This document shows, piece after piece, positions 41,468 through 49,572 of a DNA stretch of 64,000 nt. The notes beneath the pieces were generated by a model, which saw only the letters and a list, made by a program, of their open reading frames with translations, was not told the DNA's origin and did not search any database. Both the position numbers and the translations under genes were made by a program. The stretch's first letter is position 1. Each line of letters begins with the position of its first letter. Source of the DNA: DATBLE01 sp963775695. Lineage in GTDB: Bacteria > Actinomycetota > Thermoleophilia > Gaiellales > Gaiellaceae. The DNA lies in assembly GCA_963775695.1 (NCBI GenBank), contig CAVZJU010000003.1, forward strand, positions 124,001 to 188,000. Reading direction: 5' to 3'.

Positions 41468-43436
41468 CCTCGTCGTTCTCCTGGCCGCGCTCGCCTTTCC
41501 GGCGGCGGCCTCGGCCCACGCACGGCTGGTCGGCTCGAAGCCCGCCGACGGCGCGGTGCTGGCGAGTCCGCCGCAGGACGTCAAGCTGCTCTTCGACGAC
41601 GAGATCCGCACGGCGGGAGGCGACCGAGTGGTCGACGCGCGGGGACGCTCGGTGCTCGCCGGTCCCGCCCACCGGCTGGCCGGCAACGACCGCGCGCTCG
41701 TGCTGCCGCTGCGCGCAGGGCTCGTCCGCGGCGCCTACACCGTCCGGTGGCGGGTCGTCTCGAACGACGGCCATCTGGTCACCGGCGTCCTTGCGTTCGC
41801 CGTAGGCGCCGGCTCGCCGCGGCCCGTGCCGACGCTGTCTGCCGACGGTGGTGTCTCGACCGCATCCGTCGTCTTCCGCTTTCTGTTCATCGCCGGCGTG
41901 CTGGTCGCCGGCGGTGCGGCGCTCACGGGGCGCGTCCTGCTCGAGCCCGGTCGGCGTCGGCTGGAGACCGCGGTCGTCGGCATCGGCCTGATCCTGATCG
42001 CGGCCGGCGGGCTGGGACTGCTGGCGCTCGAGCCGGCCGCCGACGCGACCCGGTTCGGACGCGTGACCGAGACCGCCGCGATCGTCGCCCTTGTCGGCTC
42101 TGCGGCCGCGCTCGCCTCGCTTGCGGTCCCCGCGACGGCCGTCGTCGCCTCCGTGGCTGCAGCGCTCGAGCTCGCCGCGCCGACGCTGGCCGGCCACGCC
42201 CTCGACCCCAGGAACTACCGTCCGCTGATCGCGCTTGCGGACTTCATCCATGTGGCCGCGGCGGCGGTCTGGATCGGCGGTCTCGTCCTGCTCGTCACGA
42301 GCGGGAGCGCAAGGGCGCGCCGGCGCTTCCCCACGATCGCGATCGGCGCGGTCCTCGTACTGGGCGCGGCGTCGATTCCCCGCGCAATCGCGGCGTTCCC
42401 CACGTTGGCGTCGGTCGTGCACACGTCGTACGGGCAGACGCTGCTCGTGAAGACCGGCGTGCTCGTCGCCGTGCTCGCCGTCGCCTGGGCGAACCGGTAC
42501 CGGATTGCGCGCGCCGGCCTCGGCGCCGAGCTCGCGTTGCTCGCCGGCCTGGTTGTCGCGCTCGCGGTGCTGACAGAGCTGCCCCCGCCGCCGCGGGCGG
42601 CCGCGTCGGCGCGGGCCGCACCCGCCGTTCCCCGGCCGCCGCCCGCGGACGCGGTCGTCCTCGGCGGCGAGGACGACGACGTCGCCGTCGGGCTCGCCGC
42701 TTCGCCGCGCGGGCGGAATGTCGCGGTACGCGTCACCGCGCTCGGCCAGGACGGCAAGGGCATCGACGGCCTGACCGTGCGGATCGCAGGATCGGGCGCC
42801 CGCCCATGCGGGCCGGGCTGCTACGCGGCAACCATCCCGCTGCCGCCGCCCCCGCGGGCCGTCGCCGTCGCCCTCTCCGGCGCGGGGGCAAAGCCCGCGA
42901 CCGTCCGCTTCGTCCTGCCGCGACGCTGGCCGGCTCCGGTCGCGACTGCGCTGGTCACCCGCGCCGACCGCGTCTTCCGCTCACTGCGCACGCTCGTCAT
43001 CCACGAGCGGCTGGCCTCGAATGCGCGGAACGCGATCACGACCGTCTACCGGGTGGCCGCGCCGGACAAGCTCGCCTACTCGATCGCGAACGGGCCGAAG
43101 GCCGTGGTCATCGGCGGCACCCGCTGGGACAAGCTCCCCGGCGGGAAGTGGGAGCGGTCGCAGACGGAGCGGATCGGGCAGCCGGAGCCGTTCTGGGGCC
43201 CGGACCGGCGCACGAACGCCCATCTGCTGGGAACCGGGACGGTCGACGGCCGCCCGGTCCGGATCGCGTCCTTCTACGACCCGCACCTGCCGGCCTGGTT
43301 CGTGCTGTCGATCGAGCCGAGGACGGGCCGGCTGCTCGCGTTGCACATGACCGCCCAGGCGCACTTCATGCAGCACCGCTACACCGGCTTCGACGAACCG
43401 CTCAGGATCGTCCCGCCGACCGCAACGCAGCCTTAA
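41343..43436 (+). CDS. CopC-CopD fusion protein (copper resistance/uptake), start uncertain
   Basis: A signal peptide (SSLVVLLAALAFPAAASA) is followed by mature HARLVGSKPADGAVL, the CopC copper-binding N-terminus, with SNDGHLVTGVLAF completing the domain. Eight helices of a CopD-like membrane domain come next, then a Pro/Ala linker. The C-terminal beta domain (YRVAAPDKLAYSIANG) resembles lipoprotein-carrier folds. It probably handles periplasmic-side copper. No ATG, GTG or TTG lies in frame near the signal peptide; GTG 41343, inside the GNAT gene, is the nearest. It would give an unusual 40-residue n-region, so the start needs care. Confidence 0.8.
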   Translation: MRAASKSSSSAGTTAPSPSTGAAVSCRPGRNCSSSSFRRVSSLVVLLAALAFPAAASAHARLVGSKPADGAVLASPPQDVKLLFDDEIRTAGGDRVVDARGRSVLAGPAHRLAGNDRALVLPLRAGLVRGAYTVRWRVVSNDGHLVTGVLAFAVGAGSPRPVPTLSADGGVSTASVVFRFLFIAGVLVAGGAALTGRVLLEPGRRRLETAVVGIGLILIAAGGLGLLALEPAADATRFGRVTETAAIVALVGSAAALASLAVPATAVVASVAAALELAAPTLAGHALDPRNYRPLIALADFIHVAAAAVWIGGLVLLVTSGSARARRRFPTIAIGAVLVLGAASIPRAIAAFPTLASVVHTSYGQTLLVKTGVLVAVLAVAWANRYRIARAGLGAELALLAGLVVALAVLTELPPPPRAAASARAAPAVPRPPPADAVVLGGEDDDVAVGLAASPRGRNVAVRVTALGQDGKGIDGLTVRIAGSGARPCGPGCYAATIPLPPPPRAVAVALSGAGAKPATVRFVLPRRWPAPVATALVTRADRVFRSLRTLVIHERLASNARNAITTVYRVAAPDKLAYSIANGPKAVVIGGTRWDKLPGGKWERSQTERIGQPEPFWGPDRRTNAHLLGTGTVDGRPVRIASFYDPHLPAWFVLSIEPRTGRLLALHMTAQAHFMQHRYTGFDEPLRIVPPTATQP

Positions 43437-43470
43437 CGGAGGCGCTACCGAGCCTCAACACGGCCGGGTC

Positions 43471-43476
43471 TATAAC
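43471..43476 (+). promoter_or_regulatory. Minus-10 box TATAAC for leaderless htrA
   Basis: TATAAC stands seven bases before GTG 43484, with no ribosome site between. Confidence 0.55.
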
Positions 43477-43483
43477 GGCTCTG

Positions 43484-44683
43484 GTGGGACGCACGCGCTT
43501 TCTCGCGGGGGCCGGGCTGCTCGCGGCCGCGCTGCTCGGGGCCGGGCTGGCGCTCGGCGGAGCCGCCGCGCTCGGAGGTCTCGGCCGGAAGACGACCACC
43601 GTCCGCGAGATCCAGGCGTCGGTCTCGGCTGCGGCCTCGTCCTCGTCGCGCTCGGCCCTCTCCATCAACGACATCTACCGCCGGGCCGCGCCAGGGGTCG
43701 TGCAGGTGACCTCGACAACGGTCGTCTCCGTCCCGGCCGACCCCTTCTTCGGCAACCAGTTCTTCCCCCAACGCCAGGAGGAGCGGTCGCTCGGCTCCGG
43801 CTTCGTCGTCGACAAGGCCGGGCATGTGGTCACGAACTACCACGTGATCACCGGCGCCAAGCAGGTGCGGATCAGCTTCTCGAACGGCGCGAGCACGAAG
43901 GCGACGGTCGAGGGCACCGATGCCTCGAGCGACCTGGCGGTGCTGAAGATCGACGCCAGCTCTCGCGCTCTGACGCCGCTGCCGCTGGGCAACTCGGACG
44001 CCATGCAGGTCGGCGACCCGGTCGTCGCGATCGGGAACCCGTTCGGGCTCGATCGCACGGTCACCGCAGGCATCGTCAGCGCGATCCAGCGGGCGATCAC
44101 CGCTCCGAACGGCTACACGATCGACCACGTCATCCAGACCGACGCGGCGATCAACCACGGCAACTCGGGCGGGCCGCTCCTGAACCGGCTCGGCCAGGTG
44201 ATCGGCGTCAACTCGCAGATCGAGACCGGCAGCTCGAGCGACACCAGCGGCAACGTCGGCATCGGCTTCGCGATCCCGTCGAACACGGTCAAGACGGTGA
44301 TCGCCCAGCTGATCCGCGAGGGCCACATCGACCGTGCGTTCCTCGGGATCAGCGCCACGCCGATCACCCGCGACCTGGCCCGGGTCTTCAGGCTCCCCGC
44401 GGCCCGTGGCCTGCTCATACAGAGCGTGCAACCGGGCAGCGGCGCCGCCAAGGCGGGTCTCGAGGCGGGAACGACCCAGGTGGTGCTCGCGGGCGAGAGC
44501 TACAAGCTCGGCGGCGACATCGTCGTCGCGGCGGCGGGCCAGCCGGTCGCAAGCCTGGACAAGCTCCGCGACATCGTCGCTGCGAAGAAGCCCGGGGACT
44601 CGATCCGCGTCGTCGTCTACCGGGAAGGCAAGAGAAAGACCATCGACGTGAAGCTCGGACGGCAGCCGGCCACGCCAGGCTAG
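43484..44683 (+). CDS. htrA: HtrA/DegP-type serine protease with PDZ domain
   Basis: A 399-aa membrane-anchored protease. GTG 43484 starts VGRTRFLAGAGLLAAALL, a signal anchor, seven bases after TATAAC. The catalytic triad is complete: His in VTNYHVITG, Asp in SSDLAVLKID and Ser in NHGNSGGPLL. A PDZ domain follows from about residue 290 (FLGISATPITRDL to KPGDSIRVVVYREG). It degrades misfolded envelope proteins. Compare the triad-less relative at 4568. Two nearly identical terminators follow. Confidence 0.93.
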   Translation: MGRTRFLAGAGLLAAALLGAGLALGGAAALGGLGRKTTTVREIQASVSAAASSSSRSALSINDIYRRAAPGVVQVTSTTVVSVPADPFFGNQFFPQRQEERSLGSGFVVDKAGHVVTNYHVITGAKQVRISFSNGASTKATVEGTDASSDLAVLKIDASSRALTPLPLGNSDAMQVGDPVVAIGNPFGLDRTVTAGIVSAIQRAITAPNGYTIDHVIQTDAAINHGNSGGPLLNRLGQVIGVNSQIETGSSSDTSGNVGIGFAIPSNTVKTVIAQLIREGHIDRAFLGISATPITRDLARVFRLPAARGLLIQSVQPGSGAAKAGLEAGTTQVVLAGESYKLGGDIVVAAAGQPVASLDKLRDIVAAKKPGDSIRVVVYREGKRKTIDVKLGRQPATPG

Positions 44684-44696
44684 CCGTCCACGAGGA

Positions 44697-44728
44697 GAAG
44701 GCCCCCGACCGCCTGCCCGGGGGCCTTC
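44697..44728 (+). terminator. Tandem terminator, copy 1
   Basis: GAAGGCCCCC pairs with GGGGGCCTTC around a 12-nt loop, 14 nt after the htrA stop. Confidence 0.75.
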
Positions 44729-44735
44729 ACAGGAC

Positions 44736-44767
44736 GAAGGCCCCCGATCGCCTGCCCGGGGGCCTTC
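44736..44767 (+). terminator. Tandem terminator, copy 2
   Basis: This repeats copy 1 with one base changed in the loop (C to T) and is followed by GCTTT. The duplication seems recent. Confidence 0.8.
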
Positions 44768-44775
44768 GCTTTATC

Positions 44776-44781
44776 TAGGGT
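44776..44781 (+). promoter_or_regulatory. Minus-10 box TAGGGT, leaderless
   Basis: TAGGGT is six bases before ATG 44788 and nine after the second terminator. Confidence 0.6.
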
Positions 44782-44787
44782 GATCGC

Positions 44788-45150
44788 ATGGCCAGCGAGG
44801 AACCGGGCCGCCTCGAGCTGGCGCTCGAGGACGTCGACTTCCTCGAGGAAGAGGAGGTCTGGACGGACGACGACCAGGCCGACCATTCCGGGTGGTTCTG
44901 CGTTGCCACCAACCCGTTCCCGTGCCCCGCGGCAGGCTGTTCCTTCGTCGCCGAGTTCATGACCGCCGCCCACCTGATCCTGGTCTGGGAGGAGCGCGAC
45001 GATCCGAACCTGCTTCGCCACGCGGAGCGTGCCAAGCACGTCGGCCGAAACCCGCGGGTGACCTCCTACGAGCCCTCGTTCGGGCCGAGCGCGTCGTACT
45101 ACGCCTGGGAGGCGGCAGGCCGCCCGGTGCACGCCGTTCGCGGCAAGTGA
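44788..45150 (+). CDS. Conserved-looking hypothetical protein with Cys/His cluster
   Basis: A 120-aa soluble protein. The first 30 residues are very acidic (LEDVDFLEEEEVWTDDD). The centre, CVATNPFPCPAAGCSFVAEF followed by TAAHLILVWEERDD, has three Cys and a His spaced like a small zinc site. The C-terminus has Tyr-rich turns (SYEPSFGPSASYYAWEAAG). No family is recognised. It is leaderless and overlaps the YbdK-type ligase by four bases, so they form one unit. Confidence 0.65.
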   Translation: MASEEPGRLELALEDVDFLEEEEVWTDDDQADHSGWFCVATNPFPCPAAGCSFVAEFMTAAHLILVWEERDDPNLLRHAERAKHVGRNPRVTSYEPSFGPSASYYAWEAAGRPVHAVRGK

Positions 45151-46229
45151 GAGACGAAGCCCGGTACAAAGCCGACGGCGGGGCCGTCGGCATCGGTGCG
45201 ACGCGAGGTCGTGACGCCGGAGGGGTCATCGAGCACCGATTCGGCCGGGCCGAGCCCGGGACGCTGGGCGTCGAGGAGGAGCTCTTCTTCGTCGACCCCG
45301 GCACGCTCGATGTCGCCGCCGGTTTCTCACGGGTCGTCGGCGACGGAGACGACCGCACCAAGGCCGAGGTCTTCGAGAGCCTGGTCGAGCTCGCGACTCC
45401 CGTGGTGCCCGCCGCCGCAGCTGTTCTTGCCGACCTCGCCCGGATGCGGGCCGAGATCGCCGAACGTGCCGCGGCCACCGGGCTGCGTGTCTACGCGGCC
45501 GGGGCGCATCCCCTGGCCTCCGGTGACGACCAGGAGATCGTTCCCCTGCCCAGGTACGAGCAGATGGCCGCGTCGCTGGGCGACGCTCTCCGCAGGCAGC
45601 TGGTCTGCGGGCTGCACGTCCACGTCTCCGTTCCCGACCCGGACACGGCCCTGCTCGTCTTCGAGGCGGTGGTCCCGTGGCTCCCGGTCCTGCTGGCGCT
45701 CTCGGCCAACTCGCCTTTCGCCGACGGCGGTGACACGGGCCGGCGGTCGGAGCGCGCGGAGCGGCTTCTGTCGATGCCGACCGGAGGAACCCCGCCCGTG
45801 CTCCGCAGCTGGGACGCCTGGCAGACCGCCACCGGCCGCGACTCGGCCCGCCGGCACTGGGACGCCTGGCCGCGGCCCGAGTACGGCACGGTCGAGGTGC
45901 GGGTGATGGACATGCAGACCGACGTGCGCAGGTCGGCCGGCTTCGCCGCGATCGTGCGCGCCCTTGTCTCGACGGTGCCGGGCACTGTCGAGACGTACGA
46001 CCGAGAGCTCTACGCCCGCCGCCGGGAGGAGGCCTCGCGGCTTCCGCCAGATCCGGCCGAGGTCGAGGCGCTCGCCGCGCAGGTCGAGCCGGTCCTGCAC
46101 GGAGAGGAGCTCGAGCTTGCGCGTCTCGTCCTCGACGGCCGTCCCGAAGCCCAGCGCCAGCTGGAGGTCGCAGCCGCAGGCGGGCTCGAAGCCGTCGTCC
46201 GGGACGTGGCCGACCGGACGCTAGGCTAG
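45147..46229 (+). CDS. Carboxylate-amine ligase, YbdK/GCS2 family
   Basis: A 360-aa glutamate-cysteine-ligase-like enzyme. Landmarks are LGVEEELFFVDP, AHPLASGDDQEIVPLPRYEQM split by the Asp pair, CGLHVHVSVPD and YGTVEVRVMDMQ. The family joins an amino acid to a carboxylate with ATP; weak gamma-glutamyl-cysteine ligase activity is known for YbdK, though actinobacteria mainly use mycothiol. GTG 45147 overlaps the previous stop. The N-terminal 35 residues are unusual and a later start is possible. Closeness to the thiol-stress sigma operon is suggestive only. Confidence 0.85.
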   Translation: MRDEARYKADGGAVGIGATRGRDAGGVIEHRFGRAEPGTLGVEEELFFVDPGTLDVAAGFSRVVGDGDDRTKAEVFESLVELATPVVPAAAAVLADLARMRAEIAERAAATGLRVYAAGAHPLASGDDQEIVPLPRYEQMAASLGDALRRQLVCGLHVHVSVPDPDTALLVFEAVVPWLPVLLALSANSPFADGGDTGRRSERAERLLSMPTGGTPPVLRSWDAWQTATGRDSARRHWDAWPRPEYGTVEVRVMDMQTDVRRSAGFAAIVRALVSTVPGTVETYDRELYARRREEASRLPPDPAEVEALAAQVEPVLHGEELELARLVLDGRPEAQRQLEVAAAGGLEAVVRDVADRTLG

Positions 46230-46237
46230 GAGCCGGC

Positions 46238-46456
46238 ATGGCGATCCAGACCGAGACGATCCACGTCACCGGCATCCGCTGCGAGCGTTGCGTGATGCGC
46301 CTGGGCGCGGCGCTCAGCGACCTCGACGGGCTCGAGGCCGCGAACGCGAGCCTGGTCGGCGAAGTCACCCTCTCCTGGGACGACGACCGCACCGACCGGG
46401 AGGCGATTCTCGGCCGGCTGGCCGAGGGCGGCTTCCACCAGACCCTTCCGGTCTAG
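46238..46456 (+). CDS. HMA-domain metal chaperone-like protein
   Basis: A 72-aa heavy-metal-associated domain with the metal loop GIRCERCVMRL (CxxC), beta-alpha-beta spacing and the end GGFHQTLPV. Such proteins bind Cu(I) or similar ions and deliver them to P-type ATPases; here Cys-Glu-Arg-Cys stands between the metal-site residues. GGAG lies upstream of ATG 46238. The 3' end overlaps the convergent gene by four bases. Confidence 0.85.
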   Translation: MAIQTETIHVTGIRCERCVMRLGAALSDLDGLEAANASLVGEVTLSWDDDRTDREAILGRLAEGGFHQTLPV

Positions 46457-46941
46457 TAGTCGTTCCGCACCCGGCGCAGGCCGATCCTCCGGTCGCCCAG
46501 CAGGGCCGGCGAGCTTGCGTGGTGCTCGTCCGGGAACCCGGGCCGCACGTGCTTGCGCTGCTCGGCCCGTCGGTGCTCGGTCGCCGGCCGTCCGGCGGCG
46601 ATCGAGTCCCGGTCGGCCCCCCAGGCAGGATCGTGCGCGAGCGACTCGCCTTCGCCCTCGGTCGGAGGCTGGAGGTTGGACTCCACGAGGCCGAAGTGCC
46701 CGGCCGCAGACGCCTGGTCGAAATTCCCATGTGTGTCCACGCGGGGCGCGTCCATCAGCACGCGCCTCGGCACCGTCACGAACACCTTCGCCGCCTCGTC
46801 CACGGCGTGGACGAACTCCAGCGGAACGGGATGCCGCGACTTCCGAAGCCGGCCCGACTCGACGATCGGGAAGCCGTTCCGGACGTCGACGACCCGGCCG
46901 ACGACACGGTCGTCGCTGGTCACAACGTCGTACCCACGCAT
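46453..46941 (-). CDS. PRC-barrel-like domain protein
   Basis: A 162-aa protein with GGAGG before ATG 46941. Residues 1-75 form a PRC-barrel-like beta domain (YDVVTSDDRVVGRVVDVRNG, then FPIVESGRLRKSRHPVPLEF). The C-terminal 85 residues are hydrophilic and probably unstructured, ending RRIGLRRVRNDY. PRC barrels bind RNA or proteins. It is divergent from the sigma factor gene, with about 120 nt between. Confidence 0.7.
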   Translation of the reverse strand: MRGYDVVTSDDRVVGRVVDVRNGFPIVESGRLRKSRHPVPLEFVHAVDEAAKVFVTVPRRVLMDAPRVDTHGNFDQASAAGHFGLVESNLQPPTEGEGESLAHDPAWGADRDSIAAGRPATEHRRAEQRKHVRPGFPDEHHASSPALLGDRRIGLRRVRNDY

Positions 46942-46999
46942 CCCTGCCTCCTTCCGGTGGGCTGTCCGGGTCCTACCCCTCGGCCGGCGGGCTCTAACC

Positions 47000-47026
47000 G
47001 GGAATATCCCCGCTCCGGGGCTCGTT
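47000..47026 (+). promoter_or_regulatory. SigR-type promoter GGGAAT-N18-GTT
   Basis: GGGAAT (47000-47005), exactly 18 bases, then GTT (47024-47026). This equals the Streptomyces SigR and mycobacterial SigH consensus and sits before the sigR-like gene itself, implying positive autoregulation. Confidence 0.75.
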
Positions 47027-47049
47027 GGAGGTCCTCAGGAACGCGTTGC

Positions 47050-47055
47050 TAGGGT
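47050..47055 (+). promoter_or_regulatory. Minus-10 box TAGGGT, leaderless second promoter of the sigma gene
   Basis: TAGGGT is six bases from GTG 47062. It would give a constitutive leaderless transcript beside the SigR-dependent one. Confidence 0.55.
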
Positions 47056-47061
47056 GGGCGG

Positions 47062-47646
47062 GTGAGCGAGATCACTCCCACCGAGCCGCAGCGACTGGCA
47101 ACCGACGCGCGCGATCGCGTGCGGTTCGAGGAGGAAGCTCTTGAACTCTCGGATCAGGTCTACCGGGTGGCGAGAAGGCTCGTCGGCAGTCGCGAGGAGG
47201 CGGAGGACCTGGTGCAAGAGACATATGCGCGCGCGTTCCGCAGCTGGCGCTCGTACACGCCCGGAACCAACCTTCGCGCCTGGCTGCTGCGTATCCTCAC
47301 CAACCTCAATATCGACCGCGGCCGCCGCAAGCAGCGCTCTCCCGAGATGCAACCGCTGGAGGAGGGCGACTACTTCCTCTACAACCGCCTCGAGGAATCA
47401 TCGCGCGAGCCGCGGTCCGACCAGGAGGCCGTCGTCGACCGGCTGTCGCAGGACGACGTCGTGGCCGCCTTGTCGGCGGTCCCGCACGACTTCCGCGACG
47501 TCATCGTCCTCGTCGACATCGGCGACTTCACCTACCAGGACGCCGCCCAGATCCTCGACATCCCGATCGGCACCGTGATGTCGCGACTGCACCGCGGACG
47601 TCGTATCCTGAAGACCGCACTCGCGGACCAGACTGTCGGAGGCTGA
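47062..47646 (+). CDS. sigR: ECF RNA polymerase sigma factor, SigR/SigH type
   Basis: A 194-aa sigma-70 family factor with region 2 (VGSREEAEDLVQETYARAFR, then YTPGTNLRAWLLRILTNL) and region 4 (VPHDFRDVIVLVDIGDFTYQ, then IPIGTVMSRLHRGRRIL). TNLNIDRGRRKQRSP and the immediate zinc-finger anti-sigma gene identify the thiol-oxidation-responsive SigR/SigH group. It directs RNA polymerase to GGGAAT/GTT promoters, including its own. The anti-sigma ATG begins right after its stop. Confidence 0.92.
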   Translation: MSEITPTEPQRLATDARDRVRFEEEALELSDQVYRVARRLVGSREEAEDLVQETYARAFRSWRSYTPGTNLRAWLLRILTNLNIDRGRRKQRSPEMQPLEEGDYFLYNRLEESSREPRSDQEAVVDRLSQDDVVAALSAVPHDFRDVIVLVDIGDFTYQDAAQILDIPIGTVMSRLHRGRRILKTALADQTVGG

Positions 47647-47647
47647 G

Positions 47648-47881
47648 ATGGAATTCGACGAACTCTGCGACAAGTGCGAGGAGTGGATGCAGCCGTATCT
47701 CGACCGCGAGCTCGACGATTCCGAGCGCGCCGAGGCCGAGAAGCACCTCGACGGCTGCGGGTACTGCCGGAAGCGGTACCGCTTCGAGGAGAGCCTGCGG
47801 ATCTTCGTCCGCGAGGTCTGCTCGGAGGAGATGCCGCCCGCGCTGAAGCAGAAGCTCGCCGCGCTTCGAACGCCTCTCTGA
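47648..47881 (+). CDS. rsrA: Zinc-binding anti-sigma factor, RsrA/mycothiol-system type
   Basis: A 77-aa protein with the ZAS motif HLDGCGYC (Hx3Cx2C) plus upstream CDKC, and the helix ESLRIFVREVC typical of RsrA. In reducing conditions zinc-bound RsrA holds SigR; disulfide stress releases it. It starts one base after the sigma stop, so the two are made in step. A hairpin ends the operon 12 nt after the stop. Confidence 0.92.
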   Translation: MEFDELCDKCEEWMQPYLDRELDDSERAEAEKHLDGCGYCRKRYRFEESLRIFVREVCSEEMPPALKQKLAALRTPL

Positions 47882-47892
47882 TCTGGTCCGGA

Positions 47893-47919
47893 GCGCCGCC
47901 GGGCGGAGCCCGCCGGCGC
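47893..47919 (+). terminator. Hairpin terminator of the sigma/anti-sigma operon
   Basis: GCGCCGCCGGGC pairs with GCCCGCCGGCGC (one mismatch) around GGA. A second palindrome GCCCCGCGCGGGGC follows at 47939-47952 and may serve the convergent gene. Confidence 0.6.
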
Positions 47920-47960
47920 GCGACGAGCGGCCGGCCGCGCCCCGCGCGGGGCACGAGCGG

Positions 47961-48506
47961 CTAACGGAAGCGCTCGGGGAGGTCCTCCGGCCGGTCGACG
48001 TCGCCCGGCTCGCCCAGGTCGTCGCACGGGACGAGCACCGGGTCGAGCGCACGCGCGCCCTCGTCCGGCACCGAGGCCCAGACCGTGCGGTCGAGCACGA
48101 CGGGATGACCGCGCACCCCTCCGTAGGAGGCCGCCACCACGTCGCCCGCGCCCTGCTGCCAGGCGGTGACGACGCGATCGACGGCCGCCGGCGCGAGGTC
48201 GGGGCCGTCGGCGAGGATCACCGCCGCCGCTGGCGTGTGGTCGGCGAGTTCGCGTAGTCCGCAACGCAGCGAGGCCCCGGGGCCGAGCGCCCAGTCGTTG
48301 CAGCGGACGAGGCGCGCATCCGCCTCGAGCTCGTACGCGCCGACGACGACGACGATCTCGCCGATCGCGCCGCTCTGCCCCAGTCGGGCCACCACCTGGT
48401 CGAGAAGAAGCGCCTGCTTCGGAGCCCCGAAGCGCGTGGCCGCTCCGGCCGCGAGCACGACCGCGGCGACGGAGCCCGGTTCAGCGTCTCCTCCCAGGTC
48501 ACGCAT
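47961..48506 (-). CDS. MocA/MobA-like nucleotidyltransferase (molybdenum cofactor)
   Basis: A 181-aa protein with VAAVVLAAGAATRFGAPKQ, the nucleotide-binding opening of molybdopterin cytidylyl/guanylyltransferases, then GPGASLRCGL, VILADGPDLAP and RGHPVVLDRTVW. It probably attaches CMP to molybdopterin (MocA type) for a Mo hydroxylase, though a MobA-like role for the formate dehydrogenase at 9.8 kb cannot be excluded. ATG 48506 may be slightly too early; the domain starts at residue 12. Confidence 0.82.
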   Translation of the reverse strand: MRDLGGDAEPGSVAAVVLAAGAATRFGAPKQALLLDQVVARLGQSGAIGEIVVVVGAYELEADARLVRCNDWALGPGASLRCGLRELADHTPAAAVILADGPDLAPAAVDRVVTAWQQGAGDVVAASYGGVRGHPVVLDRTVWASVPDEGARALDPVLVPCDDLGEPGDVDRPEDLPERFR

Positions 48507-48551
48507 CCTACGGACGGCTCACGCTCTCATCGGGCTCTCAGGGAGGGTGGC

Positions 48552-48557
48552 TACCGT
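48552..48557 (+). promoter_or_regulatory. Minus-10 box TACCGT, leaderless
   Basis: TACCGT is six bases before GTG 48564. Confidence 0.55.
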
Positions 48558-48563
48558 TGTGTC

Positions 48564-49397
48564 GTGCTTCGTCTTGCCGTAGGCCTCCTGTCACTGTCGG
48601 CACTCGCATTCGGCGGGCCTACCGCCGACGCGGCGCCGAGTCGGGTCTTCGCCCCGCGCACCCTCGGCGAGGGCCAGGTGTCGTCGAACTGGGCCGGGTA
48701 CGCGCTGACGGGAACGAATGCGTCCGGCGCGGCGACCTCCTACTCGAACGTGGTCGGCTCCTGGGTGCAGCCGAAGGTGACCTGCACGGCCGGGCAGCCC
48801 TCGTACTCCGCCTTCTGGGTCGGGCTCGGCGGCTTCTCCGCCGACGCCAAGGCGCTCGAGCAGATCGGCACCGAGTCGAACTGCGACGCGCGCGGGCGTC
48901 CCGTCTACGCGGCCTGGTACGAGATCGTCCCCGCGCCGTCGATCCCGATCGCGATGAAGATGGCGCCCGGCGACCGGATGACTGCGGCCGTGCTGGTGCA
49001 GGGAACGCAGGTGACGCTCCAGCTGACGAACTCCACGCGCCACATTCGCGTCACCCGCCGCGTGACCGTCCAGCAGCCCGATCTGACTTCGGCCGAATGG
49101 ATTGCCGAGGCGCCGTCGTCGTGCTCGTCGTCCGGCCGGTGCCAGACCCTGCCGCTCGCCGACTTCGGGACGGTCTCGTTCACACGCGCTGCGACGACCG
49201 GCGACGCGCATGCCGGGACGATCAGCGACCCGGCGTGGCAGCCGACGCCCCTCGAGTTGGCCGAGCTCGGGCCGGACGGCGTCGACCCGAGCTTCGCCGA
49301 CGTGCGGCCGTCACCGGCCACGTCCGGTGCGTCCCCGGGGCCGCTGTCGGCCGACGGGCGCGGCTTCGCCGTCGCCTGGCATCCCGCGTCCGGCTAG
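48564..49397 (+). CDS. Secreted G1 (eqolisin/A4) family peptidase
   Basis: A 277-aa protein with a signal peptide (RLAVGLLSLSALAFGGPTAD). The lectin-like G1 fold shows SSNWAGYALTG, GSWVQPKVTC with the catalytic Gln, FWVGLGGFSADAKALEQIG and SAEWIAEAPSS with the catalytic Glu. Eqolisins are acid proteases, common in fungi and also present in soil bacteria. GTG 48564 is leaderless. About 70 C-terminal residues are Pro/Ser-rich. Confidence 0.85.
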   Translation: MLRLAVGLLSLSALAFGGPTADAAPSRVFAPRTLGEGQVSSNWAGYALTGTNASGAATSYSNVVGSWVQPKVTCTAGQPSYSAFWVGLGGFSADAKALEQIGTESNCDARGRPVYAAWYEIVPAPSIPIAMKMAPGDRMTAAVLVQGTQVTLQLTNSTRHIRVTRRVTVQQPDLTSAEWIAEAPSSCSSSGRCQTLPLADFGTVSFTRAATTGDAHAGTISDPAWQPTPLELAELGPDGVDPSFADVRPSPATSGASPGPLSADGRGFAVAWHPASG

Positions 49398-49407
49398 GAA
49401 ACGACTC

Positions 49408-49572
49408 GAGGCTTGATGTGAAATTCGGCTCGCGTCGGGGCCGTTCCAGACCAAGACGGAGCCCGCGATCGTCCTCGGCGCGTAACAGCGTTACGTGTCG
49501 AGGGGGAGCGTACCGCTCCGGCGCCGTGTCTGGGGCGGCATCCGGCACCGGCTGAATTTCACATCAAGCCTC
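49408..49572. repeat. 165-bp element with 19-bp perfect terminal inverted repeats
   Basis: GAGGCTTGATGTGAAATTC at 49408-49426 recurs inverted at 49554-49572. Between them are nested shorter palindromes (GTAAC/GTTAC near 49487 and GAGCG/CGCTC near 49506). The arms are AT-richer than their surroundings. It lies between convergent genes and touches the stop codon of the CAP gene. Only one copy is in the window, so MITE, long hairpin RNA and terminator are all possible. Confidence 0.6.
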
